In this document: positions 12,143 to 21,597 of the stretch, piece by piece
Layout of the letters: each line of letters opens with the position of its first letter
How positions within the stretch are numbered: the first letter of the stretch is position 1
Source: Quercus robur
Lineage: Eukaryota; Streptophyta; Magnoliopsida; Fagales; Fagaceae
Direction of reading: 5' to 3'
Assembly: GCF_932294415.1 (NCBI RefSeq)
Contig: NC_065539.1
Span: 51,789,501-51,853,500 of the forward strand
Length of the DNA: 64,000 nt
Made by a program: the position numbers and the translations under genes
Notes under the pieces: model-generated
Databases searched by the model: none
What the model saw: the letters and a program-made list of their open reading frames with translations, nothing else
Told to the model about the DNA's origin: nothing

Positions 12143-12736
12143 ATGGCTATGGCAACTCAAGCTTCCCTCTTCACCCCACCTTTCTCTGCTTCAAAATCAT
12201 CAACCTTGTCCTTCACTACTCCTAAGACACTCAAATTCTCAGCCCCAAAGCGCACAACAATTAAGGCAAGTACAGATGCACCCACAAAGAAAGAGGCACC
12301 AGTGGGGTTCACACCACCACAATTGGACCCAAGCACCCCATCACCAATCTTTGGAGGCAGCACTGGAGGGTTGTTACGTAAAGCCCAAGTCGAAGAATTC
12401 TATGTGATCACATGGGAATCTGGAAAGGAACAAGTTTTTGAGATGCCAACAGGTGGTGCAGCCATAATGAGGCAAGGTCCTAACTTGCTCAAATTGGCTA
12501 GGAAAGAGCAGTGCTTGGCTCTTGGGTCAAGGTTGAGGTCTAAGTACAAGATCAACTACCAGTTTTACAGGGTGTTCCCTAATGGAGAGGTCCAATATTT
12601 GCACCCCAAGGATGGAGTCTACCCTGAAAAGGTGAACCCAGGTCGCCAAGGAGTTGGGCTGAACTTAAGGTCAATCGGTAAGAACGTGAACCCAATTGAG
12701 GTCAAGTTCACTGGCAAGCAAGTGTATGACTTGTGA
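12143..12736 (+). CDS. psaD: Photosystem I reaction centre subunit II (PsaD), chloroplast precursor
   Basis: Stromal extrinsic subunit of photosystem I that forms the ferredoxin docking site and stabilises PsaC. 197 codons in one exon, as is usual for plant psaD. Residues 1 to about 45 are a Ser/Thr-rich transit peptide with almost no acidic residues ([13 protein letters not shown], then [11 protein letters not shown]). The mature part starts near [14 protein letters not shown] and includes [19 protein letters not shown], then [40 protein letters not shown] and [16 protein letters not shown], all close to the family, ending in GKQVYDL. The basic segment around LRSKYKI is the known ferredoxin-contact region. 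The first ATG sits in CCATGGCT, a good plant context. The ORF is intact. Light regulation is expected from the family and the upstream I-box. Confidence 0.98.
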   Translation: MAMATQASLFTPPFSASKSSTLSFTTPKTLKFSAPKRTTIKASTDAPTKKEAPVGFTPPQLDPSTPSPIFGGSTGGLLRKAQVEEFYVITWESGKEQVFEMPTGGAAIMRQGPNLLKLARKEQCLALGSRLRSKYKINYQFYRVFPNGEVQYLHPKDGVYPEKVNPGRQGVGLNLRSIGKNVNPIEVKFTGKQVYDL

Positions 12737-13675
12737 GGTGTAGCTTTATTTTGATGTTTTTGTGATGTATTTATGTTTCTATGTGACTATTGTTGATGTT
12801 TGTACGTTTATTTTGTTTTTCAATTTGCTACGTCAAAGACAAATATATATTGAATTGTTGTTTGTCTAAGCCTAATATACCAACACTAGATTTTAACCGT
12901 AAGAACGTGACATACGGATGGAGACGATTGTAAATAGAACATAATGAGATTTTCTGACAACAATATTATTAATATAAGCTCAAATTGTCCACTTTAGTTT
13001 AGAATGCCAAAAATAAAAATTTTAAGAAATAAAATAAAAGAAGAAGAAGAAGAAGAAGAAGATATAAGGGCTGAACTATGTATGGATCACTACTCTGTCC
13101 CAACGAAGTTCTTTACTTTCCTTTTTTCTTTCTTCTTTTTTGGGAGGGGTTAGACAAAGTCTTGGATTTATCACAAATAACTTAATAAGATCAAGCATAA
13201 AAATAATAAAAAATTACCCAGAGTCTTGTAATTTATGACATTGCTGAGTTTTCTTCATGTAGAGATCTTGATTTCAAGTCTCCTCCTCCTCCTCTGTTGA
13301 TATGCGCCAAAAATATTGAGGAAAATTTAAATTCTAGAGCTTAGTACAAATGAACGATAATCTCTACAGAGCCACAAAATCAAGTAATGTTACTTGATTC
13401 GTTTCATTATTCTATTTTACCTGCATTTCTTCACTTATATCGTACGAAATATAAAATATTAGGACAATCATGAATTATAGTGGCTAATTTTCATGGCATT
13501 ATAATTTTATCAATTTTGTTGTCAATAACCATGTTTAAGATGATGGTTTCTATTCTGAGAGGGGGGGAGGGGCTGTGGGCTGATCAAGTACTAGAAAAGG
13601 AGGTGGAAGATCTCTTGGTGGGGTTGTCGTCAGCTGTAGATGGAGAGATTGAGAGAGGGGCGACGGTTGTGGGTA
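12737..13675. other. psaD 3' region and intergenic DNA
   Basis: Includes the likely psaD 3' UTR (T-rich, to about 12900). A (GAA)n microsatellite lies at about 13038-13062. No gene is recognised; the 68-codon frame starting at 13480 has no family resemblance. Confidence 0.5.
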
Positions 13676-15327
13676 AATTTTTTTGATGAACAAGAATTTT
13701 ATTCACAAGACCAAACAGAACTACAAAGAGGATACAAGAGCCTCATCCTTAATGATAATCTCAAAACAAGGAGGGTCGAAACCAACATCAAAAGATCCAA
13801 AAACATTGTTCAAAAATGACCACTTAGCTAGAGAGTGAGCTGCTTTATTTGCCCCCCTAAGGATCCAGGTAACATGACAGCCATGAATAAGCGAAATCAA
13901 GTTGAGAATTTCATTGCAAATACCTTTAATTCTCCAGGGAACTTGTTTGCCAGAACGTACTAGTGCGTCTACACAGTCTTTGGAGTCACTCTCCACAATT
14001 ATAGCAGCTACTTCAAGACTTTTATCTAAACTTAAGGCCCATTTAATGGCTTCTGCTTTTGCCTGAAGAGGGAGGTTGGAATATACTCTCTTAGCACAAG
14101 CAAAAACCACTTCTCCTCTCCAATCTCTAGCAACCACTACAATGGAGGAGTTACCATCCTTGAAAGTAGCATCAACATTTATCTTGATTGAATCTCTAGG
14201 TGGTTTCTTCCACCTTTGTACTGGTTTCAGCAATTGGAAGCCTGAATGGAATGCTATGGACATTCTGTGCTCAACTATGGTCTTATCAACTTTCTGGCAG
14301 AGCTCAATTGGATTAGTTTCTTTGCCTTCAAAGATAGCTTGGTTTCTAGCTCTCCAAATCGCTTCACAAATAACAGTCCCAAACAATAAGAATTCACCCC
14401 TCTTGACTCCCTCAATATTAGCTTCAGCGGGAGGATTAAGGAAGACACCAATGAGATGAGAAGGAGAGTTTAAGTTCAGATTTTCTAACCTTAGTCCCCA
14501 TTGGGAGTTAAACCAAATAGCTCTCATAAAGGGGCAAGAGATAAAAATATAGAGGCTAGATTCTTCAACATCCTTGCAAAGAGGGCAAAGGACATCATCT
14601 AAATCACAGAATCTAGCTAAACAAGCTTTAGTAGGTAAGCAATTTGCTGCTATACGCCATAGGTGCATTTTGAGCCTTTCATGGATTTTTGACTTCCAAA
14701 TGAGGCCACGAATTGCATCTTGATTTGTGGGAGGGCTAGTGTTCCTACTTAACCAATAAGTAGACTTGACTGAAAACTCCCCTGAATTATTGGAGATCCA
14801 AATCCAACAATCTATTGGAGCAAGCCGTGAGAGGGGAATTTTTTGGATGAGCTAAGATGTAGTCTCATCAAAAGTATTTCTAATTTTGGTAAGTTCCCAA
14901 CCTTCTTGGTTGACTAGTTGTGAAACAATAAGTTCCATTTCTGGATTGGTCCCCTCCCTTAGACTCGGAATGAAATTAGGAAGATTTGGAATCCAAGGGT
15001 CCTCCCATATTCTGACTATGTTTCCATTTCCTACCAACATGCAAGCACTGCGAGCAAGCAGAGATTTCGTACCTTCTAAGCTTTTCCAAATATTGGAGGG
15101 AGACCCAACAATCTTATGGTTTAGCTAGTTGCCCCTAACTTTGTATTTTGCTCTGAGCACTTTTACACACAGACAGTCTTTCTCTGAAAGAATCCACCAT
15201 GCTAACTTGGAGAGGAGAGCCTGATTGAAATCCTAGAATTTTCTAAGTTCCAAACCTCCTTCCTTTTAAGGCCAACATAAAGACGACCAAGCTATGGGTG
15301 TTAGGAACGAGCCAGATTTAGATTTTA
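13676..15327 (-). mobile_element. LINE (L1-type) 3' portion: end of RT, zf-RVT and RNase H
   Basis: Decayed non-LTR retrotransposon on the minus strand. The longest open part, 14668-13721, encodes a zf-RVT segment (LPTKACLARF, then CPLCKDVEESSLYIFISCPF) and an RNase H domain with INVDATFKDG, QAKAEAIKWAL and VESDSKDCVDAL as its acidic residues. Upstream (15040-14852 and beyond) frames reading MLVGNGNIVRIWEDPWIP and KDCLCVKVLRAKYKV are the linker between RT and zf-RVT, broken by stops and frameshifts. The 3' tail ends CTTGTTCATCAAAAAAA (minus strand, near 13676-13692). The 5' part is missing, and a Mutator-like element begins at 15328. Confidence 0.85.
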
Positions 15328-15606
15328 GGCAAAACTACATAGTAAGTTTCTAAAGTTTACCTACCGACTACAATTGGTCTCTGAGCACTTTTACACACAG
15401 ACAGTCTTTCCCTGAAAGAATCCACCATGCTAACTTGGAGAGGAGAGCTTGATTGAAATCCCAGAATTTTCTAAATCCCAAACCTCTTTCCTTTTAAGGC
15501 CAACATAAAGACGATCAAACTATGGGTGTCAAGAACGAGCCATATTTAGATTTTAGGTAAAACAACATAGTAAGTTTCTAAAGTTTACCTACCGACTACA
15601 ATTAGC
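15151..15606. repeat. 228-bp tandem duplication across a LINE / inverted-repeat element junction
   Basis: Copy 1 is 15151-15378 and copy 2 is 15379-15606, both beginning CTCTGAGCACTTTTACACAC. They differ by a modest number of substitutions. Each contains LINE coding sequence followed by the first ~50 bp of the neighbouring element's terminal repeat. CTCT at both break points suggests microhomology-mediated duplication. Confidence 0.9.
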
Positions 15607-16682
15607 CTCTAAAATTTTAAAAAATGAGCATTATTGGTCTCTTTGTTAACTTCTATTAGCTTTTTTTTTGCCTATTTATCTAACGGAACAATGATGTATA
15701 TTTTTTTAATAACATGGCAACTGTTTTTAGTATTAAAAAAATTACTTGTTAGCAAATACACCACTCTCAGGTTAGCCGTTGTTTCCGACGCCACCTTTGG
15801 CTCAGGCTAGCACTTGGTCCCCCTCCTTGGCTCACCTCCCCATTTGCTCCTCCTCGTGGACACCTCTTGCAACCTCATATGATTATCTCTAAGTCTCATC
15901 AAACAAACTCAATAATTTCTTCAAATGGTACCCCAGATTCCAATCTCAAATTAATATTAGACGAAAATTTGCCCAAGATCTAAGCTTGAATTACAAAATC
16001 CATTTTCAATGACCCCAACTGCAACAAAATAGATGGTGGAAACCAAGAGGTGGGACTGTTAGAGAACACATTTAAGCTCACGAAACCACAAAACCAAGAG
16101 GTGGGTCTCGTTCTAATTTTTTTCTTTTTGGGCTGACTTGGTCTTGCTCCTAATTGATGTTGGTGAGTTTAGCATATTGAAAAATAGCAATATTAATAGA
16201 CATTATAGAACAAGATCAGAAGGAATAGGAAATGATTGGGTGTTTGGCTTTTATTTTTGGGGTCAAACAAGAAATGTATAGTAAGCAAAATTGCGGTTGT
16301 GAGGATTGGGTTCAAACGTTGCTAGTGTAGGTGACAAGGAGGACAAGTTTGGGTGCAGAGCCAAGGATGAGGGAGACCAAAGTATTGGCCGGATCTAGTA
16401 GTGGCACTGGAGACTACGGTGGGCTTAAGGCTATGGCAGTCTGAGGAGAGAACTTGGCATGAGGTGAGTGGTGTGTTTGCTAACACGTAATTTTTTAATA
16501 CTAAAATAGTTGCTGTGTCATTAAAAAAAAAAAAAAAAGACATATTATTGTTCCGTTAGACATATAGGAAAAAAAAAAAAACTAATAAAAGGTAACAAAG
16601 GGACCAATAATGCTCATTTTTAAAACTTTAAAGACCAATAGTGTTCACTTAAAACTTTAGGGACTTGCACTGTAGTTTCGCC
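15328..16682. mobile_element. Mutator-like element with long terminal inverted repeats
   Basis: The left terminus, GGCAAAACTACATAG at 15328 (repeated as GGTAAAACAACATAG at 15556 because of the tandem duplication), matches the reverse complement of the right terminus (GGCGAAACTACAGTGCAAG, ending at 16682). The inverted arms extend about 210 bp and include TGAGCATTATTGGTC, TAACGGAACAAT and AACACACCACTCA-type words. The 9-bp flanks TAGATTTTA (15319-15327) and TTGATATTA (16683-16691) match at 7 of 9, the duplication length typical of MULEs. The interior, about 15770-16440, has no transposase frame, so it is non-autonomous. Confidence 0.7.
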
Positions 16683-16691
16683 TTGATATTA

Positions 16692-16973
16692 TATAGACTA
16701 TATGGGTATTTTTGTAAATATGATTGGGTAGATCGAGGGCGTGGTAACCAAAACCCATTCTAATCCTGCCCTGCAACAGGTGTTGGGGAAAATGTTTCTC
16801 CTCGCCCCTATCCTACCATTCCTTCAAGTTAAGGAAAACCCAAGTGAATCTAACTAGATTGTCATCCTAGTTTTTCAAGCAAATCTAACTAAATTTCACC
16901 CTACTTTTTTTTTTTTTTTTTGGAGAGAGAGTTTCAAGATTGTCATCCTAATTTTTCAAGCGAATCTAACTGG
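16692..16973. repeat. Intergenic DNA with a short imperfect direct repeat
   Basis: From about 16852 a 40-bp motif with TTTTTCAAGC and AATCTAACT recurs about three times up to 16986, interrupted by a T-run. No gene. Confidence 0.5.
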
Positions 16974-17161
16974 ATTGTTATCCTACTTTTTTTTAAGGGA
17001 GTTTCAATTTATGACATCTGTTTCTGATAATAGCTCTTTATCATCAGATCAAGACACCAATTGATTTTTGGTGTAGGCAGGGATTGAACCTTAGATCTCT
17101 TATTCAACCATCAGAGACTTTACCAGCTGAATTAATTAGAACCCACAAATTGTCATCCTAC
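16974..17161 (-). mobile_element. tRNA-derived SINE (family 2), copy 1
   Basis: Target duplication ATTGTTATCCTAC (16974-16986) / ATTGTCATCCTAC (17149-17161). On the minus strand the body starts GGGTTCTAATTAATTCAGC, has an A-box-like TTCAGCTGGTAAAGTCTC and a B-box GGTTCAATCCC, then CACCAAAAATCAATTGGTGT. It ends in an oligo-A tail (oligo-T on +). The tRNA-like head with both promoter boxes identifies a SINE. Confidence 0.85.
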
Positions 17162-17406
17162 TTAAATTGACTATTAATAAATAAGATCCATTTTTTGTTT
17201 GGCTTTTATGATGAGTCTTATCCCGTGATTTAGGTTTCAAATTTTCTGGAATCCCACAATCTTTGCGAAAAGCATATTGTTTTCAATGAAAAAAGAAAAA
17301 GAAAAAGAAAATACATATTTTTATTCCAAACCATTTTAGGATCTTTCTAAAGTTCTTATAATAACTACTAGTGTTATTAATTCCATACCAGGCCACCGAT
17401 TAAACT

Positions 17407-17620
17407 AAAATAACCATGTTTTTTTTTTTTTTTAAGAAAGTCTTCAATTTATGACGTCCACTTTTGATGGTAGTTTTTTATCCCGCTTCTGATAGTAGTT
17501 TTTTTTATCATTAGACCAAGACACCAATTAGTTTTTGGTGTAGGCAGGGATTGAACTTCAGATATCTTATTTAACCATCAGAGACTTTACTAGTTGAGTT
17601 AATTGGAACCCACAAAATAA
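17407..17620 (-). mobile_element. tRNA-derived SINE (family 2), copy 2
   Basis: Same body as the copy at 16987, flanked by AAAATAA (17407-17413 and 17614-17620), with oligo-T at the left. It carries a short internal duplication: TAGTTTTTTATC-like words occur twice near 17470-17510. Confidence 0.8.
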
Positions 17621-18467
17621 ATGTGTTCTATTACATTAGACCAAATGATATGAAGTGGTTTACCAGTTGTATAGTCCATCATATCAACCCATAGAAAACT
17701 ATAAAGACCAAGTTATAATTTGTCTGACCCTCAGCTTGAAATAGAAAATCAACTTGGTGACAAAAGCTATCAAACTTCTGATACAGATAAAGCCACTTTT
17801 TGGGGGTGTTTTTGGTTTATTACTCAAACCTAAAAAAAAAGCTTAGTCTTTACACGTAGTCCCTCCCTGTGCAGAATGAATTGTCACTGCATTTCCTACT
17901 AAACAATGATATTTTTATCTATTTTGGTATAATCTTGGATTTAACAATGAAAATAAAATTTTTATTAGCTAATTTTACTTTATTTTAGTTCATTTTTGTA
18001 ATTAAATATACTTAATTAATTATTAATAAACCTATGATCTAACCATTAGACCACTTGTTGAACAAATGAATCAGTGAACTAATCTTTTAGCTGGGTCATT
18101 CTTCAGAAAGATTTTGATAACTATAACAACTACCCCATGAAATTCCCAAAATCTTATTCACCAATTTTGAAATAAGTGAATTGAAATTATTAATTGTTAA
18201 ACAAGTATTGACTGTCACGATGTATGTTATTTTTTAAGGGTTCGGTTAATGTATATCTTTAGGGCATACAATAACAATCTATTTTAGGAAATTTTTTATT
18301 AGAAATTGAAAAAATTGTCAAACTTTTTTGATAGCTTTTTTAATTCTCGATAAATTTTTTTTTTTTGAAATGACTTACTAACATATACCAAAAGGGCATG
18401 CGTTAGTAAAACTCATTTTATAATGAATAGATAGGATTTTAGTATCTCTATAATATTCTATTAAAAA
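17621..18467. other. AT-rich intergenic DNA
   Basis: No gene or element with recognisable ends. Confidence 0.45.
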
Positions 18468-20337
18468 AACACTAATCCTACCTTTTTTTTTTTTGAGAAA
18501 GAAACTGATGGATTTTATTAATAAAATTCAACTACATCCGATTGTAAAATCGAACCAATATGAGATGGGACATCTTCCATCCATACTTGAAAATCTGGTA
18601 TGCATAATGCATTTTTAGCCAGACTATGAGCAACCCCATTGTCGTTTCTCTTAATGTGAGAATACAACAATCCTTCTCTACGAACATGTGAAAACCTAAT
18701 ACAATGAAATAACCTTGCAAAACATTTAACATCACGACTAAGTAAACCAAAGGATTCCAAAGACTGCGAATCTGCATTCAAAGCATTCATTGCAATCTCT
18801 GAAACTCCCTCTGGAGTGACATCTTCCAAACTTAGATCAACAACCACCTGTAAAGCCTTCGATATAGCCAAAGTTTCAAGCTCTATGATAGTTAAGGGGA
18901 GAGGGATGATTCCGACCATGTGTGCCAAGCCTTTTCCTTGGCATTCTCGGATGATCACTCCAATCACTGCCCTATCTTCTACTTGAAACATTGTATCGAT
19001 ATAATTTTTGGCTATGTTTGTGAGCTGGTTTGGATTGCACCAAGGTTGGTTTATTCTGACTGGAATCCGATATGTCCATATTGACCAAACCGTGACTGAG
19101 AACCACTCTATATTCTGTTTCATTCTGATCATCCACGACAGCCCCTCTTTGAAGTCCATGAATGCTGCTTCCACATTAGAACAGTGAGGAGAGAGACTAC
19201 ACATTGAAGCATTTATTTTTCCTGCCACTTCATGAGGGAAGTTATGAATTTTCTCACGTTCCCCTTCCCTGCTAGCTGTGCTCGTATGTCCTGCCTCCTT
19301 AGTACCCGTTATATCAAACTTCCTTATTTCCTTTTCAAAAACTAAGAGTTGTGAAAGGAATAAATCACCTTGGCATTTATTTTCGGAACGTGATTGAGGG
19401 AATAAATGATCATGGCAATTAATTTCGGAAATTGATTGAGAGAATAACGGATTTGGCTTCTCTTGGTTTAGCACGTTTCTTGCCTCAGATTCCCTTTCCT
19501 TATCAGTTATGGATTTTGAATTTGTAACGGATTTGGAATTAATGTCATCCCCTGAATTTCCGATTTCCATAATTGCTTCGCCTTCTCCAGTCCAATCAAC
19601 CACTGTGCCTGAAAATTCGCCTTCTTGTCGCTGAACTGGCGGAGGTCTCATAGGACGCCTGAAAATTCTCCTACCTATTGTTTCACAAATACTTTCTGCC
19701 ACAGCCTTATTCATGAATTTGTAGGGGACATCATGTACCCTATGGCTGCCACAAAGCTTGATTTTGAGACCATTTGTAGAATGCCAGATTCTTTTGTAGA
19801 GCATCATCTTGAGGAATTTGCTTGTGAGAAATTTTGCTGCTAAGATAAATTCGCCGGACCAAGCACACCGGTTTGTCTAGCACTCTGTTCACCGAACCAG
19901 GCACACCAGTTTGTCTAGTACTCTGTTCGTGAAGACTTATTCTCCCCCCCCTGAACCAGTACCTTAATCCCTCAAACTGGACTGCTTTATCGTTTGATTA
20001 GAGGTCAAATTCTCCAGACGATTTGAAAAAAACTGAGAGAAAAAACTTAAAGAGGAAACTGCAAAAAGAAACACTGAAGTGTTTCCCCACCCCACAAAGG
20101 AAAAAACCCAACAAACCTTAAAATAACCTTGTTATTTTAAGGAGTACAAACTCACCTTCTAAGAGAAGGGACAACTATTCTACTGTTCTAGGAGAAGCAC
20201 AGAGCTTTCTTAGAAACAGAGAAACAGAGCTCTTACCAAACTTCTACTGTTCTAGGAGAAGCACAGAGCTTTCTTAGAAACAGAGAAACAGAGAAGACCT
20301 AATGGAGTTGGTATGCTAGAGAACACTAATCCTACCT
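18468..20337 (-). mobile_element. Internally deleted LINE with both ends intact and a 16-bp target duplication
   Basis: AACACTAATCCTACCT at 18468-18483 recurs perfectly at 20322-20337. Between them is a 1838-bp element on the minus strand ending in GTTTCTTTCTC plus oligo-A (18484-18508). Its 5' region (about 20321-19850) holds two local direct repeats, GTTTGTCTAGYACTCTGTTC (near 19871 and 19910) and TTCTAGGAGAAGCACAGAGC (near 20180 and 20249), as in LINE 5' UTR promoters. The coding part joins ORF1-like sequence straight to an RNase H domain; EN and RT are gone. An intact 5' end plus a perfect target duplication means the deleted form was itself mobilised in trans. Confidence 0.85.
18518..19807 (-). 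CDS. 429-codon frame: LINE ORF1-like N-terminus fused to RNase H
   Basis: Uninterrupted frame inside the deleted LINE. Residues 1-50 (GLKIKLCGSHRVHDVPYKFM, NKAVAESICETIGRRIF) resemble the DUF4283/zf-CCHC-type ORF1 of plant LINEs, itself internally shortened. Residues about 60-230 are polar, low in recognisable motifs, with PLFSQSISEINCHDHLF repeated as LFPQSRSENKCQGDLFL. The C-terminal ~170 residues are RNase H-like (VIGVIIREC, IIELETLAISKALQVV, LNADSQSLESF, NDNGVAHSLAKNAL). The first acidic residue of the usual VDGA motif is not obvious, so catalysis is doubtful. It may be junk kept open by youth, or a product that helps mobilisation; I cannot decide. Confidence 0.6.
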   Translation of the reverse strand: MMLYKRIWHSTNGLKIKLCGSHRVHDVPYKFMNKAVAESICETIGRRIFRRPMRPPPVQRQEGEFSGTVVDWTGEGEAIMEIGNSGDDINSKSVTNSKSITDKERESEARNVLNQEKPNPLFSQSISEINCHDHLFPQSRSENKCQGDLFLSQLLVFEKEIRKFDITGTKEAGHTSTASREGEREKIHNFPHEVAGKINASMCSLSPHCSNVEAAFMDFKEGLSWMIRMKQNIEWFSVTVWSIWTYRIPVRINQPWCNPNQLTNIAKNYIDTMFQVEDRAVIGVIIRECQGKGLAHMVGIIPLPLTIIELETLAISKALQVVVDLSLEDVTPEGVSEIAMNALNADSQSLESFGLLSRDVKCFARLFHCIRFSHVRREGLLYSHIKRNDNGVAHSLAKNALCIPDFQVWMEDVPSHIGSILQSDVVEFY

Positions 20338-20541
20338 AAGCCTTCCTAATACTATCTCTTAAAATAATTTAAAAAACGACAAAGTTCATGACCTTATCAC
20401 CGCATATATTGATACAAAGGTAAAGTTAAACATATCAATTATTTTGACTAATGATACCTGAGGATGTGACTGTCCAATTCCTTAATTAATCAAACAAAAG
20501 TTAACTATGAATAAGATAGTAATTTTTGAGTGATTAAAATA

Positions 20542-20705
20542 ATATTAATTTAGTTTTTTTTAGTGTTTCAACTTATAGCGTCCGCTCTTTTTGATAATAG
20601 CTCTTTATCTTCAGACTAAGATACCAATCAGTTTTTGATATTGGCAGAAATTGAACCCTAAATTTTTTATCAATTGAACTAAGTAAAACTAACATATTAA
20701 TTTAG
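20542..20705 (-). mobile_element. tRNA-derived SINE (family 2), copy 3, truncated head
   Basis: Flanked by ATATTAATTTAG at 20542-20553 and 20694-20705. The body matches the other family 2 copies (GATACCAATCAGTTTTTG, GAAATTGAACCCTAAAT) but lacks part of the tRNA-like head. Confidence 0.75.
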
Positions 20706-21096
20706 ATAATGAAAGAAACATTAATGTTTCCACCGTTCCACAACCACCGTTAATTACAAAATGAATAAATTATAACGTGTATCACATCCAGCAATCTTAT
20801 CAAGGCAATAATGCATCTCTTCAAACTGAATTTTAAATTTATTAGATGACAAAGTTGTTGGTGCACATCTTTTTCTGATACCCTTTTGGGCAACATCAAA
20901 GATAAGGATGCCAAAATATTGTTTATTAACACGTCAAGCTAAGCCAATGCCTTTATGAATATAATAAAAATTAAAAATATATTAAGAGTTTTGTACCCTA
21001 ATTGCTACTTTTAAGATGACTGAAGGGGCACTAACTCTTGCACAAAGTAAAAATATTTAAAAGTCTAGAAGAGAAAGTATTTAAACTGCAGAGTTA

Positions 21097-21146
21097 ACTC
21101 ATTATAATTAGTTTACCAAAAAAAAAAAAAAAACTCATTATAATTA
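21097..21146 (+). mobile_element. Micro-retroinsertion: 22-bp A-tailed insert in a 14-bp target duplication
   Basis: ACTCATTATAATTA at 21097-21110 and 21133-21146 (perfect) flank GTTTACC plus fifteen A. Confidence 0.7.
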
Positions 21147-21392
21147 TTTCATAAAAAAATAGGACAACAAAAACGTTGGAGATTCAAATCTGTTCTCTCC
21201 TAACCATTAAATTATTAATTTTTATTTTTGGTTAAAAAAAGTAATTGTTCATAAAGCTGCACGAAACTAACTAAACGCCATTCGTTTTTGGAGATTCAAA
21301 TAAAAAATTGTTCATTTTTCTTTCGGTTACACACTAAGCATTGTTGGCACTTTCACAAAATAATAATAATAATAATAATAATGGTAAGAAGA

Positions 21393-21440
21393 AAGCTCTA
21401 TTGTAGAATTTTTTTTTTGGGGAAGCTTTATTGTAGAATT
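21393..21440 (-). mobile_element. Micro-retroinsertion: 12-bp insert in an 18-bp target duplication
   Basis: AAGCTCTATTGTAGAATT (21393-21410) and AAGCTTTATTGTAGAATT (21423-21440) flank only eight T and four G, that is CCCC plus oligo-A on the minus strand. Confidence 0.6.
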
Positions 21441-21597
21441 ACAACCATATACTTGGGTTGGGTTAATATGGTTCATTATATGGACAAACCCATTTTCATA
21501 CATACGAACACATGCACATTTATGTACTACACGATTTAGATGACAATGTACAATTGTACACAATGGAGCCCAGCCAGAGGTCTTGATCGAGATTCAA

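Larger units (their letters stand above)
20706..21597. other. Intergenic region and 3' flank of the HAD-phosphatase gene
   Basis: No coding exon. Contains two micro-retroinsertions (listed separately) and a (TAA)n microsatellite at about 21359-21382. The 3' UTR of the minus-strand gene probably occupies the right-hand end. Confidence 0.5.

Noticed and set aside
13480..13686. 68-codon frame MANFHGIIILSILL...
   Set aside because: No known family, ends in the LINE tail junction, and composition is like the surrounding DNA.
16987..17148. Possible tRNA gene (A and B boxes present)
   Set aside because: The boxes belong to a SINE: there is no cloverleaf acceptor pairing, the copy has a tail and a target duplication, and it recurs elsewhere.
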